Below, one piece after another: positions 24,927 through 35,583 of a stretch of DNA of 64,000 nucleotides; position 1 is the stretch's first letter; each line of letters starts with the position of its first letter. The stretch is from an uncultured Pelagibacteraceae bacterium (lineage in GTDB: Bacteria; Pseudomonadota; Alphaproteobacteria; Pelagibacterales; Pelagibacteraceae), in assembly GCA_902583585.1 (NCBI GenBank), contig CACHWN010000004.1, forward strand, positions 1 to 64,000, written 5' to 3'. The notes beneath the pieces were generated by a model, which worked only from the letters and a program-made list of their open reading frames with translations, was not told the DNA's origin and made no database searches. The position numbers and the translations under genes are program-made.

Positions 24927-26223
24927 ACTTTTAAAAATAATTCTTCCTAAAAGATTATTTTATAGGGCTTTAATAATTGTAGCTGCACCTTCTATTATAT
25001 TACAACTAATAATTACAATAGTCTTCTTTGATAGTATTTGGATTAAAGCAAACAAAAATACTACAAGATCATTGGTCACTCAGCTTAAAACAATTCAAGA
25101 TGTTTATGAAAATGACAAAAAAAATTTAGATTTTTTAACAGATAGTTACAAAAACAATTTCAATTTTGAAATTGGAATAAATAAAGAAGATTTGCCTGAA
25201 AATTCAGGTGAAAGAAAATTTAGTCCAATGGATCGATCATTAAGAAGAGAGCTAAAGTCGACTTTTGGAAATAAAAATTATTGGTTTAACACATCAAAAT
25301 TTAAAAATGCAGTCCAAATCAAAGTAAAATCAGAGAGCGAAGTAATAGAATTTCTAGTCCCTAAGGAATTAGTTTCTACCTCCTCTGTAAGACTATTCGT
25401 TTTATGGACAACACTTCCCTCTATAGTATTAATCATTATTGCATTAATATTTCTAAAGAATCAAACAAGACCACTAGTTAAACTTGCAAAGGCAGCAGAA
25501 AAGTTCGGTAAAGGTGATTATGTAAATGATTTTAGACCCTCTGGCGCGCAAGAAATAAGAAAAGCAGCATACGAGTTCGATAGGATGGCAAAAAGAATTA
25601 ATCGACATCTCAACCAAAGATCAGAAATGTTATCAGGGATTAGCCATGATCTTAGAACACCTTTGACAAGATTAAAACTTCAGCTTGCTATGCTCAATCA
25701 AAAAGAATTATCCGAAAAGATGTCTAAAGACATTGATGAAATGGAAAAAATGCTTGATGATTACCTGCAATTTGCAAAAACTCAATTACAAGAAAAAACT
25801 GTAGAAATTAATTTAAATAAATTATTTGATGAAATAAAAAATAATTTTAATAATACGAAATTAAGTTTTGAAAATAAGAAAGAAATTAATTTAAAATGCA
25901 GACCATTAGCACTAAAAAGAACTTTCGAGAATGTAATCCAAAATGGCTTAACATATGGAGAAAATGTTTACGTAAACCTAGATAAAAGTGTGAATCGAGT
26001 GCTTATACTTGTTGAAGATGATGGGCCAGGTATTCCTGAAGATCAATATAAAAATGTGTTTAAACCTTTTTATAGATTAGATAAAAGTAGAAGTTTAAAT
26101 AAGTCAGGGGTTGGCTTAGGTTTAGCAATAGTTGAGGATGTAATAAATTCTCATGGAGGAAATATTCAACTGGGAAAAAGTAAATATAACGGGTTACAAG
26201 TAAAAATATCTTTACCTTTTTGA
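24907..26223 (+). CDS. Sensor histidine kinase (EnvZ-like, HAMP)
   Basis: SGISHDLRTPLTRLKLQLAML...VEDDGPGIPEDQ...GVGLGLAIVEDVINSHGG. Confidence 0.95.
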   Translation: MFSGLNRLLKIILPKRLFYRALIIVAAPSIILQLIITIVFFDSIWIKANKNTTRSLVTQLKTIQDVYENDKKNLDFLTDSYKNNFNFEIGINKEDLPENSGERKFSPMDRSLRRELKSTFGNKNYWFNTSKFKNAVQIKVKSESEVIEFLVPKELVSTSSVRLFVLWTTLPSIVLIIIALIFLKNQTRPLVKLAKAAEKFGKGDYVNDFRPSGAQEIRKAAYEFDRMAKRINRHLNQRSEMLSGISHDLRTPLTRLKLQLAMLNQKELSEKMSKDIDEMEKMLDDYLQFAKTQLQEKTVEINLNKLFDEIKNNFNNTKLSFENKKEINLKCRPLALKRTFENVIQNGLTYGENVYVNLDKSVNRVLILVEDDGPGIPEDQYKNVFKPFYRLDKSRSLNKSGVGLGLAIVEDVINSHGGNIQLGKSKYNGLQVKISLPF

Positions 26224-26442
26224 CTTCTTTTTTTTTAAGAGTTTAATTGCTGCTTCTTGTTTTTGAACCAATTTTTTGAGGACTTCAAATTCCTCTCTGG
26301 AGACAAGATCAAGTTTGCTAATTAACTTATCCTTTTTAAATTTTAAATCAGTAGATATTTCTTTTTTTATATCTTTCGATGTTAAAATACCGTTTTCAAT
26401 TAAGCTGGACAAGGTTTTTAAAAATTTTTCTGAATTACGCAT
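26212..26442 (-). CDS. UbiK/BMFP-family accessory factor
   Basis: Short coiled coil: LDLVSREEFEVLKKLVQKQEAAIKLLKKK. Confidence 0.78.
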   Translation of the reverse strand: MRNSEKFLKTLSSLIENGILTSKDIKKEISTDLKFKKDKLISKLDLVSREEFEVLKKLVQKQEAAIKLLKKKKSKR

Positions 26443-26493
26443 AGATTATCTTATTTGATAGGAATGTTAATTTCAAATGTGTTATAAAAAGAT

Positions 26494-27276
26494 ATGTTTA
26501 CCCATAGTTTTGATCCGGTATTGGTTAATTTTGGTTTAATAGAAATCAGATGGTACTCTTTAGCTTATATATTTGGAATACTTATTGGTTGGTGGTATGG
26601 GAAAAAAATTATAATTAAAAGATTTATTGTTGAAAAACAAACATTTAATTTAAAGGAATTTGATAATTTAGTCACATATATAGTTTTTTCTATTATCCTA
26701 GGAGGCAGAATTGGATACGTAATTTTTTACAATCTTGAATATTTTTTATCAAACCCTCTTGAAATTTTAAAAATTTGGGAAGGTGGCATGTCGTTTCATG
26801 GGGCTTTAATAGGAATTATTATTGGAACTTATTTATTCTGCACTAAAAAAAATATTAAAACTTTATTTTTTTTAGATATTATTGCCTGTGTTGCCCCAAT
26901 TGGAATTATGTTTGGAAGAATTGCAAATTTCATTAATGGAGAATTAGTAGGCAAAGTCACTAATTTATCTTGGAGTGTAGTATTTCCGCAAATTGACATG
27001 CTGCCAAGACATCCTTCACAATTATATGAAGCTTTGCTAGAGGGATTGGTTTTATTTTTTGTTGTAAATTTTTTTATTTACAAAAAAAACTACATCACTG
27101 GAACTTGTTCATTTATATTTTTAATTTTCTATGGGATTTTCAGGATTTTTTCAGAAATTTTTAGAGAGCCTGATCCACAGATAGGTTACTTATTTGATTT
27201 TCTTAGTATGGGTGCGTTGCTAAGTTTATTTATGATACTAGTAGGTTTGTTTAAACTTTCAACTCTAAAAAAATGA
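26494..27276 (+). CDS. lgt: Prolipoprotein diacylglyceryl transferase
   Basis: IRWYSLAYIFGILIGWWYGKK...GGRIGYVIFYN...GGMSFHGALIG...RIANFINGELVG...RHPSQLYEA. Confidence 0.96.
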   Translation: MFTHSFDPVLVNFGLIEIRWYSLAYIFGILIGWWYGKKIIIKRFIVEKQTFNLKEFDNLVTYIVFSIILGGRIGYVIFYNLEYFLSNPLEILKIWEGGMSFHGALIGIIIGTYLFCTKKNIKTLFFLDIIACVAPIGIMFGRIANFINGELVGKVTNLSWSVVFPQIDMLPRHPSQLYEALLEGLVLFFVVNFFIYKKNYITGTCSFIFLIFYGIFRIFSEIFREPDPQIGYLFDFLSMGALLSLFMILVGLFKLSTLKK

Positions 27277-28337
27277 AATCAAATTTAAAATTTTTTAAAA
27301 AAAAGAAAATTTTGCCAATCGATAAATTCTTTCAAAATGTTCTATATGATAAAAAATTTGGTTATTATAACTCTAAAAGTCCTTTTGGGAAAAATGGAGA
27401 CTTTATTACAAGTCCGAAAATATCAAATATTTTTTCTGAAATGATTGCTATATGGATTGTATCTACATGGGAAGCTTATGGAAAGCCAAAAAACTTTAAC
27501 ATTGTTGAACTCGGTCCTGGTGATGCTTCTTTAACAAATATTCTTTTGAGGGTTTTTAAAAAGTTTCCAGAATTTAATTTCACTAAAAAAATTTTTTTAT
27601 ACGAGAAAAGTGAATACTTAAAAAAAAAACAAAAAATTTTTCTTAAAAAGGACAACGTAACATGGATCAAAAATTACAAAAAAATTAAGAAAGGACCTGT
27701 GATTTTTTTCGGAAATGAATTTTTTGATGCTATTCCAATAAAACAATTTAAGCGTAAAGGAAGAGCATATTTTGAAAAATATATTACTTACGACAAAAGA
27801 AATAAAATTAAAGAAATTTTTAAACCCGCTTCAAAAAAAGATGTCAAAATTTTAAATTCTTTAAAATCTATTAAAAATCAAAAGTTTATTGAATTTCCAA
27901 AAGAAGGCCTCAAAGAATTAAAAAAAATCTCTAAAACGATTGAAAAATTAAATGGATGTTTTTTAATGATTGATTATGGTTATTTTAAACCAAATAATCA
28001 GAATACTTTACAATCTATAATGAAACATTCTAAAAACAATATATTTAATAATCTAGGAAAGGCAGATATTACTTGTCATGTAAATTTTTCATTATTGAGT
28101 GAATATTTTATAAAAAATAATTTGAAAGTAAAAAAAACTATCACGCAAAACGAATTTCTAAATAATATGGGAATATTTCAAAGAGCAGAAATTATTTCAA
28201 AAAATATGAAATTTACTGAAAAATCTGATCTTTATCTAAGATTAAAAAGATTACTCAGCCATCAATATATGGGTGAATTATTTAAAGTTATATTAGCGTA
28301 CAGATCTCAATTTAATTCTTATAATGGTTTCAAATAA
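27273..28337 (+). CDS. SAM-dependent methyltransferase, MidA/NDUFAF7 family
   Basis: GDFITSPKISNIFSEMIAIW...NIVELGPGDASL...FFGNEFFDAIPIKQF. Confidence 0.88.
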   Translation: MKSNLKFFKKKKILPIDKFFQNVLYDKKFGYYNSKSPFGKNGDFITSPKISNIFSEMIAIWIVSTWEAYGKPKNFNIVELGPGDASLTNILLRVFKKFPEFNFTKKIFLYEKSEYLKKKQKIFLKKDNVTWIKNYKKIKKGPVIFFGNEFFDAIPIKQFKRKGRAYFEKYITYDKRNKIKEIFKPASKKDVKILNSLKSIKNQKFIEFPKEGLKELKKISKTIEKLNGCFLMIDYGYFKPNNQNTLQSIMKHSKNNIFNNLGKADITCHVNFSLLSEYFIKNNLKVKKTITQNEFLNNMGIFQRAEIISKNMKFTEKSDLYLRLKRLLSHQYMGELFKVILAYRSQFNSYNGFK

Positions 28338-29089
28338 TGTTTTACTCTAGAAAATTTAAAAAATTTAAAGAGTTAAAGCATTGCTTTTTCTCAAGAAAAG
28401 GTGGTTTTTCTAAAGGTATTTACAGAAGCTTAAATTGTGGCAAGGGTTCAAAAGATAATAAGGCAAATGTTTCGAAAAACTTGGATTATATTTCTAAAAA
28501 GATGAAGGTTAAAAAAAATAATTTAATTTTAATGCATCAAACACATAGTAATAAAGTTGTGGAGCTAAGAAGACAAAATTTTAAAAGAAAAATTTACGCC
28601 GACGCAATAATAACTAGTATCAAAAATTTAGCATTAGGTGTTGTTACAGCTGATTGTATCCCTATTTTAATTTTTGATAAAAAAAATAAAATAATTGGTT
28701 GCATTCATTCTGGTTGGAGGGGTGCTTTCGCTAATATAATCAAAAATACTATTTTAAGAATTAAAAAACTTAATTCCAAAAATGAAATTTATGCAAGCAT
28801 TGGACCATGTATCGGAAAAAATAGTTACGAGGTAGATTTAAAATTTGAAAAGAAATTCGTCAAAAAATCAAAAAAAAATATTAAATATTTTTCAAAAAAA
28901 AATAAGAATAAGAGATTATTTGATTTAAGAAAATATGTTCATGATAAACTTTTAGAATTTAAAGTGAATATAGACCATGTGAAACATGATACTTTCAGAG
29001 AAAAAGATAACTTTTTTAGCTTTAGAAGGTCTTCTCTTAAAAAACAAAAGGATTATGGAAGGTGCATTTCAGTTATAAAACTTACTTAG
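28337..29089 (+). CDS. pgeF: PgeF/YfiH purine nucleoside phosphorylase-laccase domain protein
   Basis: MHQTHSNKVV...VTADCIPILIFD...GCIHSGWRGAF...IGPCIGKNSYEV. Confidence 0.9.
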   Translation: MFYSRKFKKFKELKHCFFSRKGGFSKGIYRSLNCGKGSKDNKANVSKNLDYISKKMKVKKNNLILMHQTHSNKVVELRRQNFKRKIYADAIITSIKNLALGVVTADCIPILIFDKKNKIIGCIHSGWRGAFANIIKNTILRIKKLNSKNEIYASIGPCIGKNSYEVDLKFEKKFVKKSKKNIKYFSKKNKNKRLFDLRKYVHDKLLEFKVNIDHVKHDTFREKDNFFSFRRSSLKKQKDYGRCISVIKLT

Positions 29090-29137
29090 ATTAAATTTGA
29101 AAACTTCAATAAAAAATTGTATAAATGAATATATCTC

Positions 29138-30070
29138 ATGAAAATTTTATCTGGCACTAGCAATCTAAAGCTTAGCAAAGATATTTCTAAGAATCTTAAA
29201 CTGAAATTAATTAATACTAATATTAGAAGATTTGCAGATGGAGAAATCTACATTGAAATAAACGAAAATATTAGAGGCAACAGTGTTTTTGTTATTCAAT
29301 CTACATCAAATCCGGCTAACGATAACATTATGGAACTTTTACTCGTGATAGATGCATTAAAAAGATCATCAGCAAAAACAATTACTGCTGTTATTCCTTA
29401 TTTTGGTTATGCTAGGCAAGATAGAAAGGTTGCTCCTAGAACTTCTATATCCGCAAAAGTTGTCGCTAATTTAATTTCAAATGCAGGCGCGACTAGAGTT
29501 GTGACCGTGGATTTGCACGCAGGACAAATTCAAGGATTTTTTGATATGCCAGTTGATAATTTATACACCGCACCTCTCTTTGCAAAATATATAAAAAGAA
29601 AGCTTAATACAAAAAAACTTATTTGTGTCTCTCCAGATGTTGGGGGCGTAGCTAGGACTAGAGCTTTGGCTACAAGAATAAAAGCAGATCTTGCTATCAT
29701 AGATAAAAGAAGGCCTGCTCCTGGAAAATCTGAAGTAATGAACATAATTGGAAATGTTAAAAATAAAACTTGTATAATTGTTGATGACATAATTGACAGT
29801 GGAGGGACAATTGTAAATGCTGTAAACGCTCTAAAAAAAAGTGGAGCAAACGAAGTTTATGTATTCATAACACATGCAGTATTAAGTGGAGATGCAGTAA
29901 TTAAAATTAAAAAATCTAAGATCAAGAAACTTGTAATTACAGACTCAATAGATAATGCCCAAAAAATTAAGAATAATAATAAAATTGAGGTGTTATCAAT
30001 TGCCTCATTAATGTCGGAAGCGATAAAAAGAATAGCAAATTCAAATTCGGTTTCAGATTTATTTAATTAA
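29138..30070 (+). CDS. prs: Ribose-phosphate pyrophosphokinase
   Basis: RFADGEIYIEINENIRG...YFGYARQDRK...CIIVDDIIDSGGTIVNA. Confidence 0.97.
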   Translation: MKILSGTSNLKLSKDISKNLKLKLINTNIRRFADGEIYIEINENIRGNSVFVIQSTSNPANDNIMELLLVIDALKRSSAKTITAVIPYFGYARQDRKVAPRTSISAKVVANLISNAGATRVVTVDLHAGQIQGFFDMPVDNLYTAPLFAKYIKRKLNTKKLICVSPDVGGVARTRALATRIKADLAIIDKRRPAPGKSEVMNIIGNVKNKTCIIVDDIIDSGGTIVNAVNALKKSGANEVYVFITHAVLSGDAVIKIKKSKIKKLVITDSIDNAQKIKNNNKIEVLSIASLMSEAIKRIANSNSVSDLFN

Positions 30071-30119
30071 CACTTGTTTTGATAAAGAACTTGCGATATA
30101 CACCCTCTTCAGCATACTT

Positions 30120-30872
30120 ATGAGTAATCTAAAAGCCACAAAAAGAGAAAATTTAACATCTGGTTCTAATAATAAATTAAGAGCTAAAGGATACATTCCA
30201 GCTATATTGTACGGTGGCAAAGATCCAAATCAAAACATATCGATAAGTAAAAAAGATTTGACAAACATTATCAACTCAGAAACTTTTTTATCTAAGGTTT
30301 TAGAAATAGAGGTGGATGGTAAGAAAGAAAAAGTTATACCTAGAGAAGTAGCTTATCATGTAGTTTCAGAGGAACCTATTCACATCGACTTTATGAGAAT
30401 AGTGTCAGGAAAAAAAATAGTTTTGGAAATACCTGTAAAGTTCATTAATCATCCAGACTCACCAGGTTTAAAACGCGGTGGTGTTTTAAATATTGTAAGA
30501 AGAAAAGTAGAATTCAAATGCCCAGCTGAAAATATTCCTGACGAAATAATTGTAGACTTGACTGGGACTGATATTGGGACGAGTATTAAGATTTCTTCTG
30601 TAAAACTTCCTGAAAACGTTATACCAACTATTACCGATCGGGACTTTGTCGTAGCAACTGTAGCAGCGCCAACAGTGATTAAAGAACCTGAAAAACCTTC
30701 TGAAGAAACTACTGCAGAGGGAGCTGATGGTGAGGCAACTGTTGAAGGTGCAGAGGCAACTGCTAAAGATGGAGAAGTAGGTAAAAAAGATGAAAAACCA
30801 AAAGATGCTTCTGCAGATAAGAAACCAGAAGAAAAAAAATCTGCTGAAAAAAAACCTGCTGAAAAAAAATAA
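30120..30872 (+). CDS. rplY: 50S ribosomal protein L25/CTC with low-complexity E/A/K tail
   Basis: NNKLRAKGYIPAILYGG...L25 TL5 domain; tail DKKPEEKKSAEKKPAEKK. Confidence 0.93.
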   Translation: MSNLKATKRENLTSGSNNKLRAKGYIPAILYGGKDPNQNISISKKDLTNIINSETFLSKVLEIEVDGKKEKVIPREVAYHVVSEEPIHIDFMRIVSGKKIVLEIPVKFINHPDSPGLKRGGVLNIVRRKVEFKCPAENIPDEIIVDLTGTDIGTSIKISSVKLPENVIPTITDRDFVVATVAAPTVIKEPEKPSEETTAEGADGEATVEGAEATAKDGEVGKKDEKPKDASADKKPEEKKSAEKKPAEKK

Positions 30873-30877
30873 TTGAT

Positions 30878-31450
30878 ATGCTTTTACTTGTAGGATTAGG
30901 AAATCCAGGTTCTAACTATACAAATACGAGACATAATATCGGATTTAAGATAATTGATGCTATAAATTTGCATTTTAAACTTTCAAAACAAAAACCGAAG
31001 TTTAAGGGTTTGCTTACAACTGGAAATATTGAAGAAAAAAAAATTTATGCAATAAAGCCTCTAACTTTTATGAATAACTCTGGGACAGCTATCAAAGAGC
31101 TAATAGATTATTTCAAGATAGACGCCAAAGACGTAATCGTTTTTCACGACGATATGGACATAGATTTTGGTAAGATTAAAGCAAAGTTTGGGGGTAGTAG
31201 TGCGGGACACAATGGTATCGAGTCTATTGATAAATTTATTGGAAAAGATTACTCAAGAGTCAGGATTGGTATAGGACATCCTAAACAAAAAAAGAAAGTA
31301 AATAATCATGTCCTTGAAGACTTCAAGGAGGACGAGGAAGAAAAAATAAAAGAAATAACTGAAAATATTGTCAAACAAATACCGACTTTAATTGACAAAA
31401 AAATGGAATTATTCTCGAGCAAAGTAAATCAAAATCTAAATGGGATTTAA
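30878..31450 (+). CDS. pth: Peptidyl-tRNA hydrolase
   Basis: LLLVGLGNPGSNYTNTRHNIGFKIID...FHDDMDIDFGKIKAKFGGSSAGHNGIESI. Confidence 0.97.
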   Translation: MLLLVGLGNPGSNYTNTRHNIGFKIIDAINLHFKLSKQKPKFKGLLTTGNIEEKKIYAIKPLTFMNNSGTAIKELIDYFKIDAKDVIVFHDDMDIDFGKIKAKFGGSSAGHNGIESIDKFIGKDYSRVRIGIGHPKQKKKVNNHVLEDFKEDEEEKIKEITENIVKQIPTLIDKKMELFSSKVNQNLNGI

Positions 31451-32510
31451 ATGTGGAATTGTTGGTTTGCCTAATGTCGGCAAGTCAACTTTATTCAACG
31501 CTTTAACAGCATCCAAAAACGCAGAGGCAGCAAACTTTCCATTTTGTACAATAAATCCAAATATAGGAGTTGTAGATGTAATTGATACAAGGCTAGACCA
31601 ATTAGCTATATTGTCTAAATCAAAAAAAAAAATTTACACCAATATTACTTTTGTAGATATTGCAGGTTTAGTTAAAGGTGCATCAAAAGGTGAGGGATTA
31701 GGAAACAAATTTCTATCTCATATAAGAGAAGTAGATGCAATTATACATCTTGTAAGGTGCTTTGACTCAGAAAGAATTACTCACGTAAACTCCAAAATTA
31801 ACCCAGCTAATGATCTCGAAACTATTAAAACTGAGATAATTCTATCAGATATAGATATTATTGAAAAAAAATTGGAGAAAAGTAAAAAGAAACTTCTTGA
31901 TGAAAAACAAATTAAAATTTTAGAAGAAAAATTAAGTCATTTAAGCAAAGGAGAGGAAATCAAAATAAACAGTGAAGATGAAAAAAATTTCCTTTCAAAT
32001 ATCGGTTTATTAAGCATTAAACCAAAAATTATAGTTTGTAATGTTGATGAAGAAAACGTCTCTAATGGAAATAATTATACTCAACAAATAATTAAAAGTT
32101 ACCCTTATGAAAAAATAATTAATATTTGTGCAGATATTGAGGATCAACTTTCAGGTCTCGACAAAAAAGAAAAAGAGATTTTTATGCAAGATATTGGCTT
32201 AGATAAAACTGGTCTTAATCAACTTATTAAGGAGGGTTACGATCTTTTAAAACTTGATACTTTTTTTACATCTGGCCCAGAGGAGAGCAGAGCGTGGACT
32301 ATTGAAAAAAATACCTCTGCACCAAAAGCTGCAAGCGTGATACATACTGACTTTGAAAAAAATTTCATAAGAGCAGAGGCTGTTACATGTGAAGACTTCA
32401 TCAAATATGGAAGTGCTGAAAAGTGTAAAGAAAACGGAAAGTTAAGGATTGAAGGGAAAGATTATATTGTCAAAGATGGAGATGTATTATACTTCCGTGT
32501 CAACCCTTGA
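31440..32510 (+). CDS. ychF: Redox-regulated ATPase/GTPase YchF
   Basis: GFKCGIVGLPNVGKSTLFNALT...; C-terminal TGS. Confidence 0.97.
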   Translation: MGFKCGIVGLPNVGKSTLFNALTASKNAEAANFPFCTINPNIGVVDVIDTRLDQLAILSKSKKKIYTNITFVDIAGLVKGASKGEGLGNKFLSHIREVDAIIHLVRCFDSERITHVNSKINPANDLETIKTEIILSDIDIIEKKLEKSKKKLLDEKQIKILEEKLSHLSKGEEIKINSEDEKNFLSNIGLLSIKPKIIVCNVDEENVSNGNNYTQQIIKSYPYEKIINICADIEDQLSGLDKKEKEIFMQDIGLDKTGLNQLIKEGYDLLKLDTFFTSGPEESRAWTIEKNTSAPKAASVIHTDFEKNFIRAEAVTCEDFIKYGSAEKCKENGKLRIEGKDYIVKDGDVLYFRVNP

Positions 32511-33269
32511 CCAAATCTTCTTCATGCTTAAATAAACTAGAATTGTTAAAAGAACCAAATAAATAATCACCTTAACACCAGTTTTGTGTCTCTCTTCAAG
32601 TTCTGGCTCAGCAGCCCAAGCTAAAAAAGTAGTTACATCCCTAGCCATCTGGTCTACTGTAGACTCAGTTCCGTCTGCATATTCAACTAAACCATCCATT
32701 AAATTATTTGGCATTTTAATCTTATTACCAGCCATATATTTATTATAATAAACACCATCATCAAGAGTTACACCTGGGGGAGGATCTTCGTAACCAACTA
32801 ATACAGAATAAATGTAATTAGCTCCTCCTTTTCTTGCTTTGACTAAAACTGACATATCTGGTGGATATGCCCCGCCATTAGCAGCTGTTGCTGCCTGAAT
32901 ATTAGGATATGGGCTTTTGAACTTATCTGAAGGTTTTCCTGGTCGAGTAAACATTTCTCCCTGAGAGTCCGGACCATCTTCTATCTCAAAACTAGCAGCA
33001 ATAGCTTTTACCTCTTGTTCTGAAAACTCAGGTCCGCCAGGCTCTCCTAGATTTCTATAGCTAAGATATTGCATTGAATGGCAAGAAGCACAGACTTCTT
33101 TATAAACTTGAAAACCTCTTTGAAGTGATGCTCTATCAAAAGTTCCTGTTAATCCTTTAAAACTCCAATCCACTTTAATTGGATCAACCATTTCAGCGCT
33201 TTGTAGTGGTCTAAATGAGATGAGTAATAAAAAAGATAAAACGACTAGTTTTATATTAGACTTTATCAT
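32487..33269 (-). CDS. petC: Cytochrome c1
   Basis: [16 protein letters not shown]...; C-terminal membrane anchor. Confidence 0.96.
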   Translation of the reverse strand: MIKSNIKLVVLSFLLLISFRPLQSAEMVDPIKVDWSFKGLTGTFDRASLQRGFQVYKEVCASCHSMQYLSYRNLGEPGGPEFSEQEVKAIAASFEIEDGPDSQGEMFTRPGKPSDKFKSPYPNIQAATAANGGAYPPDMSVLVKARKGGANYIYSVLVGYEDPPPGVTLDDGVYYNKYMAGNKIKMPNNLMDGLVEYADGTESTVDQMARDVTTFLAWAAEPELEERHKTGVKVIIYLVLLTILVYLSMKKIWSRVDTEV

Positions 33270-34515
33270 TAACTTTCCTAGCTAAAGATGGTTCAGCCCC
33301 TCCGGTCAATACTGGCTCAGAGATGCTCATAGGAATCGGATCTGTTTTTTCCAAATAACCAACAACAGGCATAACTACAATAAAATGTAAGAAGTAATAA
33401 ATAGTCCCCACTCTAGCTAATACTAAGTAAATTCCTTCGGCTGGCATTGCACCAACATAACCAAGCATTAGAACGTCTATTACTAATATCCAAAAGAACT
33501 GTCTGTAAATCGGTCTAAAAACGGCCGATCTAACTTTTGATGTATCTAACCAAGGTAAAACAAATAAAATAAAAATTGCACTGAACATTAAGATTACCCC
33601 ACCTAATTTATCAGGCACAGATCTTAAAATTGCGTAGAATGGTAACAAATACCACTCAGGCACAATGTGAGCAGGTGTTACAAGCGGATTGGCAGGTATA
33701 TAATTATCTGAGTGACCCAAAACATTAGGAGTGAAGAATACAAATCCAGCAAATATGATCATAAAAACTAAAAGCGCGAAAGCGTCTTTAATTGTTATAT
33801 AAGGATGGAATGGTACTGTATCTTTAGACGGTTTCTTTATATCAATCCCTACAGGGTTATTATTTCCAGGAACATGCAAAGCCCAAATATGTAAAACTAC
33901 TAAACCTAAAATTAAAAACGGGATTAAGTAATGTAAACTAAAGAATCTGTTCAATGTTGGGTTATCTACAGAATATGCTCCCCATAACCAAGTTGTTATA
34001 CTATCTCCAACTAATGGGATCGCGCTGAATAAGTTTGTTATTACTGTTGCGCCCCAGAAGCTCATTTGACCCCACGGCAAAACATAACCCATAAAAGCTG
34101 CTGCCATCATTAATAAATAAATCATCAGACCAATTATCCAAATTACTTCTCTTGGTGATTTATATGATCCATAAAATAAAGATCTAAAGATGTGAATATA
34201 AACAGCTAGGAAAAACATAGATGCACCATTGCTATGAATATATCTTATTAGCCAACCATAATTTACATCTCTCATTATATGTTCTACACTTGCAAAAGCT
34301 AAATCTGCATGAGCTACGTAATGCATTGCCAAAACAATTCCTGTAACTATTTGAGTGATTAAACAAAAAGTTAAAATCCCACCAAAGGTCCACCAGTAAT
34401 TAAGATTTTTTGGCGTTGGGTAATCTGTAAGGTGTGCTCCAAGAGTGAGCAACGGCAAACGATCGTTAAACCATTTTCCTGCTTTAGACTTCGGTGTGTA
34501 TTCGTGCTCGCTCAT
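33256..34515 (-). CDS. petB: Cytochrome b (bc1 complex)
   Basis: [36 protein letters not shown]...; start set at MSEHEYTPK. Confidence 0.97.
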   Translation of the reverse strand: MSEHEYTPKSKAGKWFNDRLPLLTLGAHLTDYPTPKNLNYWWTFGGILTFCLITQIVTGIVLAMHYVAHADLAFASVEHIMRDVNYGWLIRYIHSNGASMFFLAVYIHIFRSLFYGSYKSPREVIWIIGLMIYLLMMAAAFMGYVLPWGQMSFWGATVITNLFSAIPLVGDSITTWLWGAYSVDNPTLNRFFSLHYLIPFLILGLVVLHIWALHVPGNNNPVGIDIKKPSKDTVPFHPYITIKDAFALLVFMIIFAGFVFFTPNVLGHSDNYIPANPLVTPAHIVPEWYLLPFYAILRSVPDKLGGVILMFSAIFILFVLPWLDTSKVRSAVFRPIYRQFFWILVIDVLMLGYVGAMPAEGIYLVLARVGTIYYFLHFIVVMPVVGYLEKTDPIPMSISEPVLTGGAEPSLARKVNDKV

Positions 34516-34522
34516 AATTTTT

Positions 34523-35044
34523 TTAACCAATCTTTATCGTATTACTATCTACAAATTCGAACTTCGGTATTTCCATGTTTGTTGGTGCAGGTCCTTTTCT
34601 AATTCTGCCTGATACATCATAATGTGATCCATGACAAGGACAGAACCAACCATTAAAGTCTCCTTTGTCTTTTAAAGGCACACATCCTAGGTGTGTACAG
34701 ACTCCTAACATGACTAACCACTCATCTTTACCTTCTTTTACCCTTTCTTCATCCATTTGAGGATCAGGCAAATCGTCCATATTTACAGCCCTAGCTTCTG
34801 CTATTTCCTCAGGCGTTCTTCTTTTTAAAAAAACTGGCTTGCCTCTCCATAAAACTGTGATCGATTTGCCAGGCTCAATGTTGCTGATATCAACTTCAGT
34901 AGTTGCTAATGCCTGTTGAGCTTTATCTGGATTCATTTGATCGATCATTGGCCAAATAACTGCTCCTAAACCTACTGCTCCAACGGTATAACTTGCTGTA
35001 AATAAAAAATCTCTTCGATTAACTTTTTTTTCTTCTTTGCTCAT
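34523..35044 (-). CDS. petA: Rieske iron-sulfur protein
   Basis: [11 protein letters not shown]...[12 protein letters not shown]. Confidence 0.97.
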   Translation of the reverse strand: MSKEEKKVNRRDFLFTASYTVGAVGLGAVIWPMIDQMNPDKAQQALATTEVDISNIEPGKSITVLWRGKPVFLKRRTPEEIAEARAVNMDDLPDPQMDEERVKEGKDEWLVMLGVCTHLGCVPLKDKGDFNGWFCPCHGSHYDVSGRIRKGPAPTNMEIPKFEFVDSNTIKIG

Positions 35045-35133
35045 TTATTTAAGTGCTTATAATGTAATTATTAAATAAAACCATATTATTAAAATTTCTA
35101 GGGTCAGAATGACACATAAATTGAGCTTAAATA

Positions 35134-35583
35134 ATGCACATTGTCCTTTACAAACCTGATATCCCTCAAAATACAGCGGCCATAATCAGATTAGGTGCCT
35201 GCTTAAGTTTAAAAATTCACTTGATAGAGCCTTGTGGTTTTAATTTAAATGATAGTAGATTTAAAAGAGTTGTTATGGATTATGAAGGCTTATGTAAAAT
35301 TATTCGTCATAATGACTTCGAAACATTTTCTAAAAAATATAAAAAATCTAGAATAGTTTTAATGACAACTAAAGCAAAAAGAATATATCATAAGTTTAAA
35401 TTTAAAAAAAATGATATGCTTTTATTTGGGAGAGAAAGCGCTGGAGTTCCAAAGGAATTTCATAAAATTTTAAAAAGTAAAGTTAAAATCCCTATGAACA
35501 AAAAAACTAGATCCTTAAATGTTGCAATGAGCGTCGCCATAGTTGCATCTGAGGCTTTAAGACAAAATAATTTATTAAAATGA
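35134..35583 (+). CDS. trmL: tRNA (cytidine(34)-2'-O)-methyltransferase (SpoU family)
   Basis: MHIVLYKPDIPQNTAAIIRLGA...LLFGRESAGVP...RSLNVAMSVAIVASEALRQ. Confidence 0.93.
   Translation: MHIVLYKPDIPQNTAAIIRLGACLSLKIHLIEPCGFNLNDSRFKRVVMDYEGLCKIIRHNDFETFSKKYKKSRIVLMTTKAKRIYHKFKFKKNDMLLFGRESAGVPKEFHKILKSKVKIPMNKKTRSLNVAMSVAIVASEALRQNNLLK

Noticed and set aside
35046-35133. TATTTAAG...CTTAAATA inverted repeat at the two ends of the petA/trmL spacer
   Set aside because: Only 8-bp AT-rich arms about 70 bp apart; likely chance at this composition.
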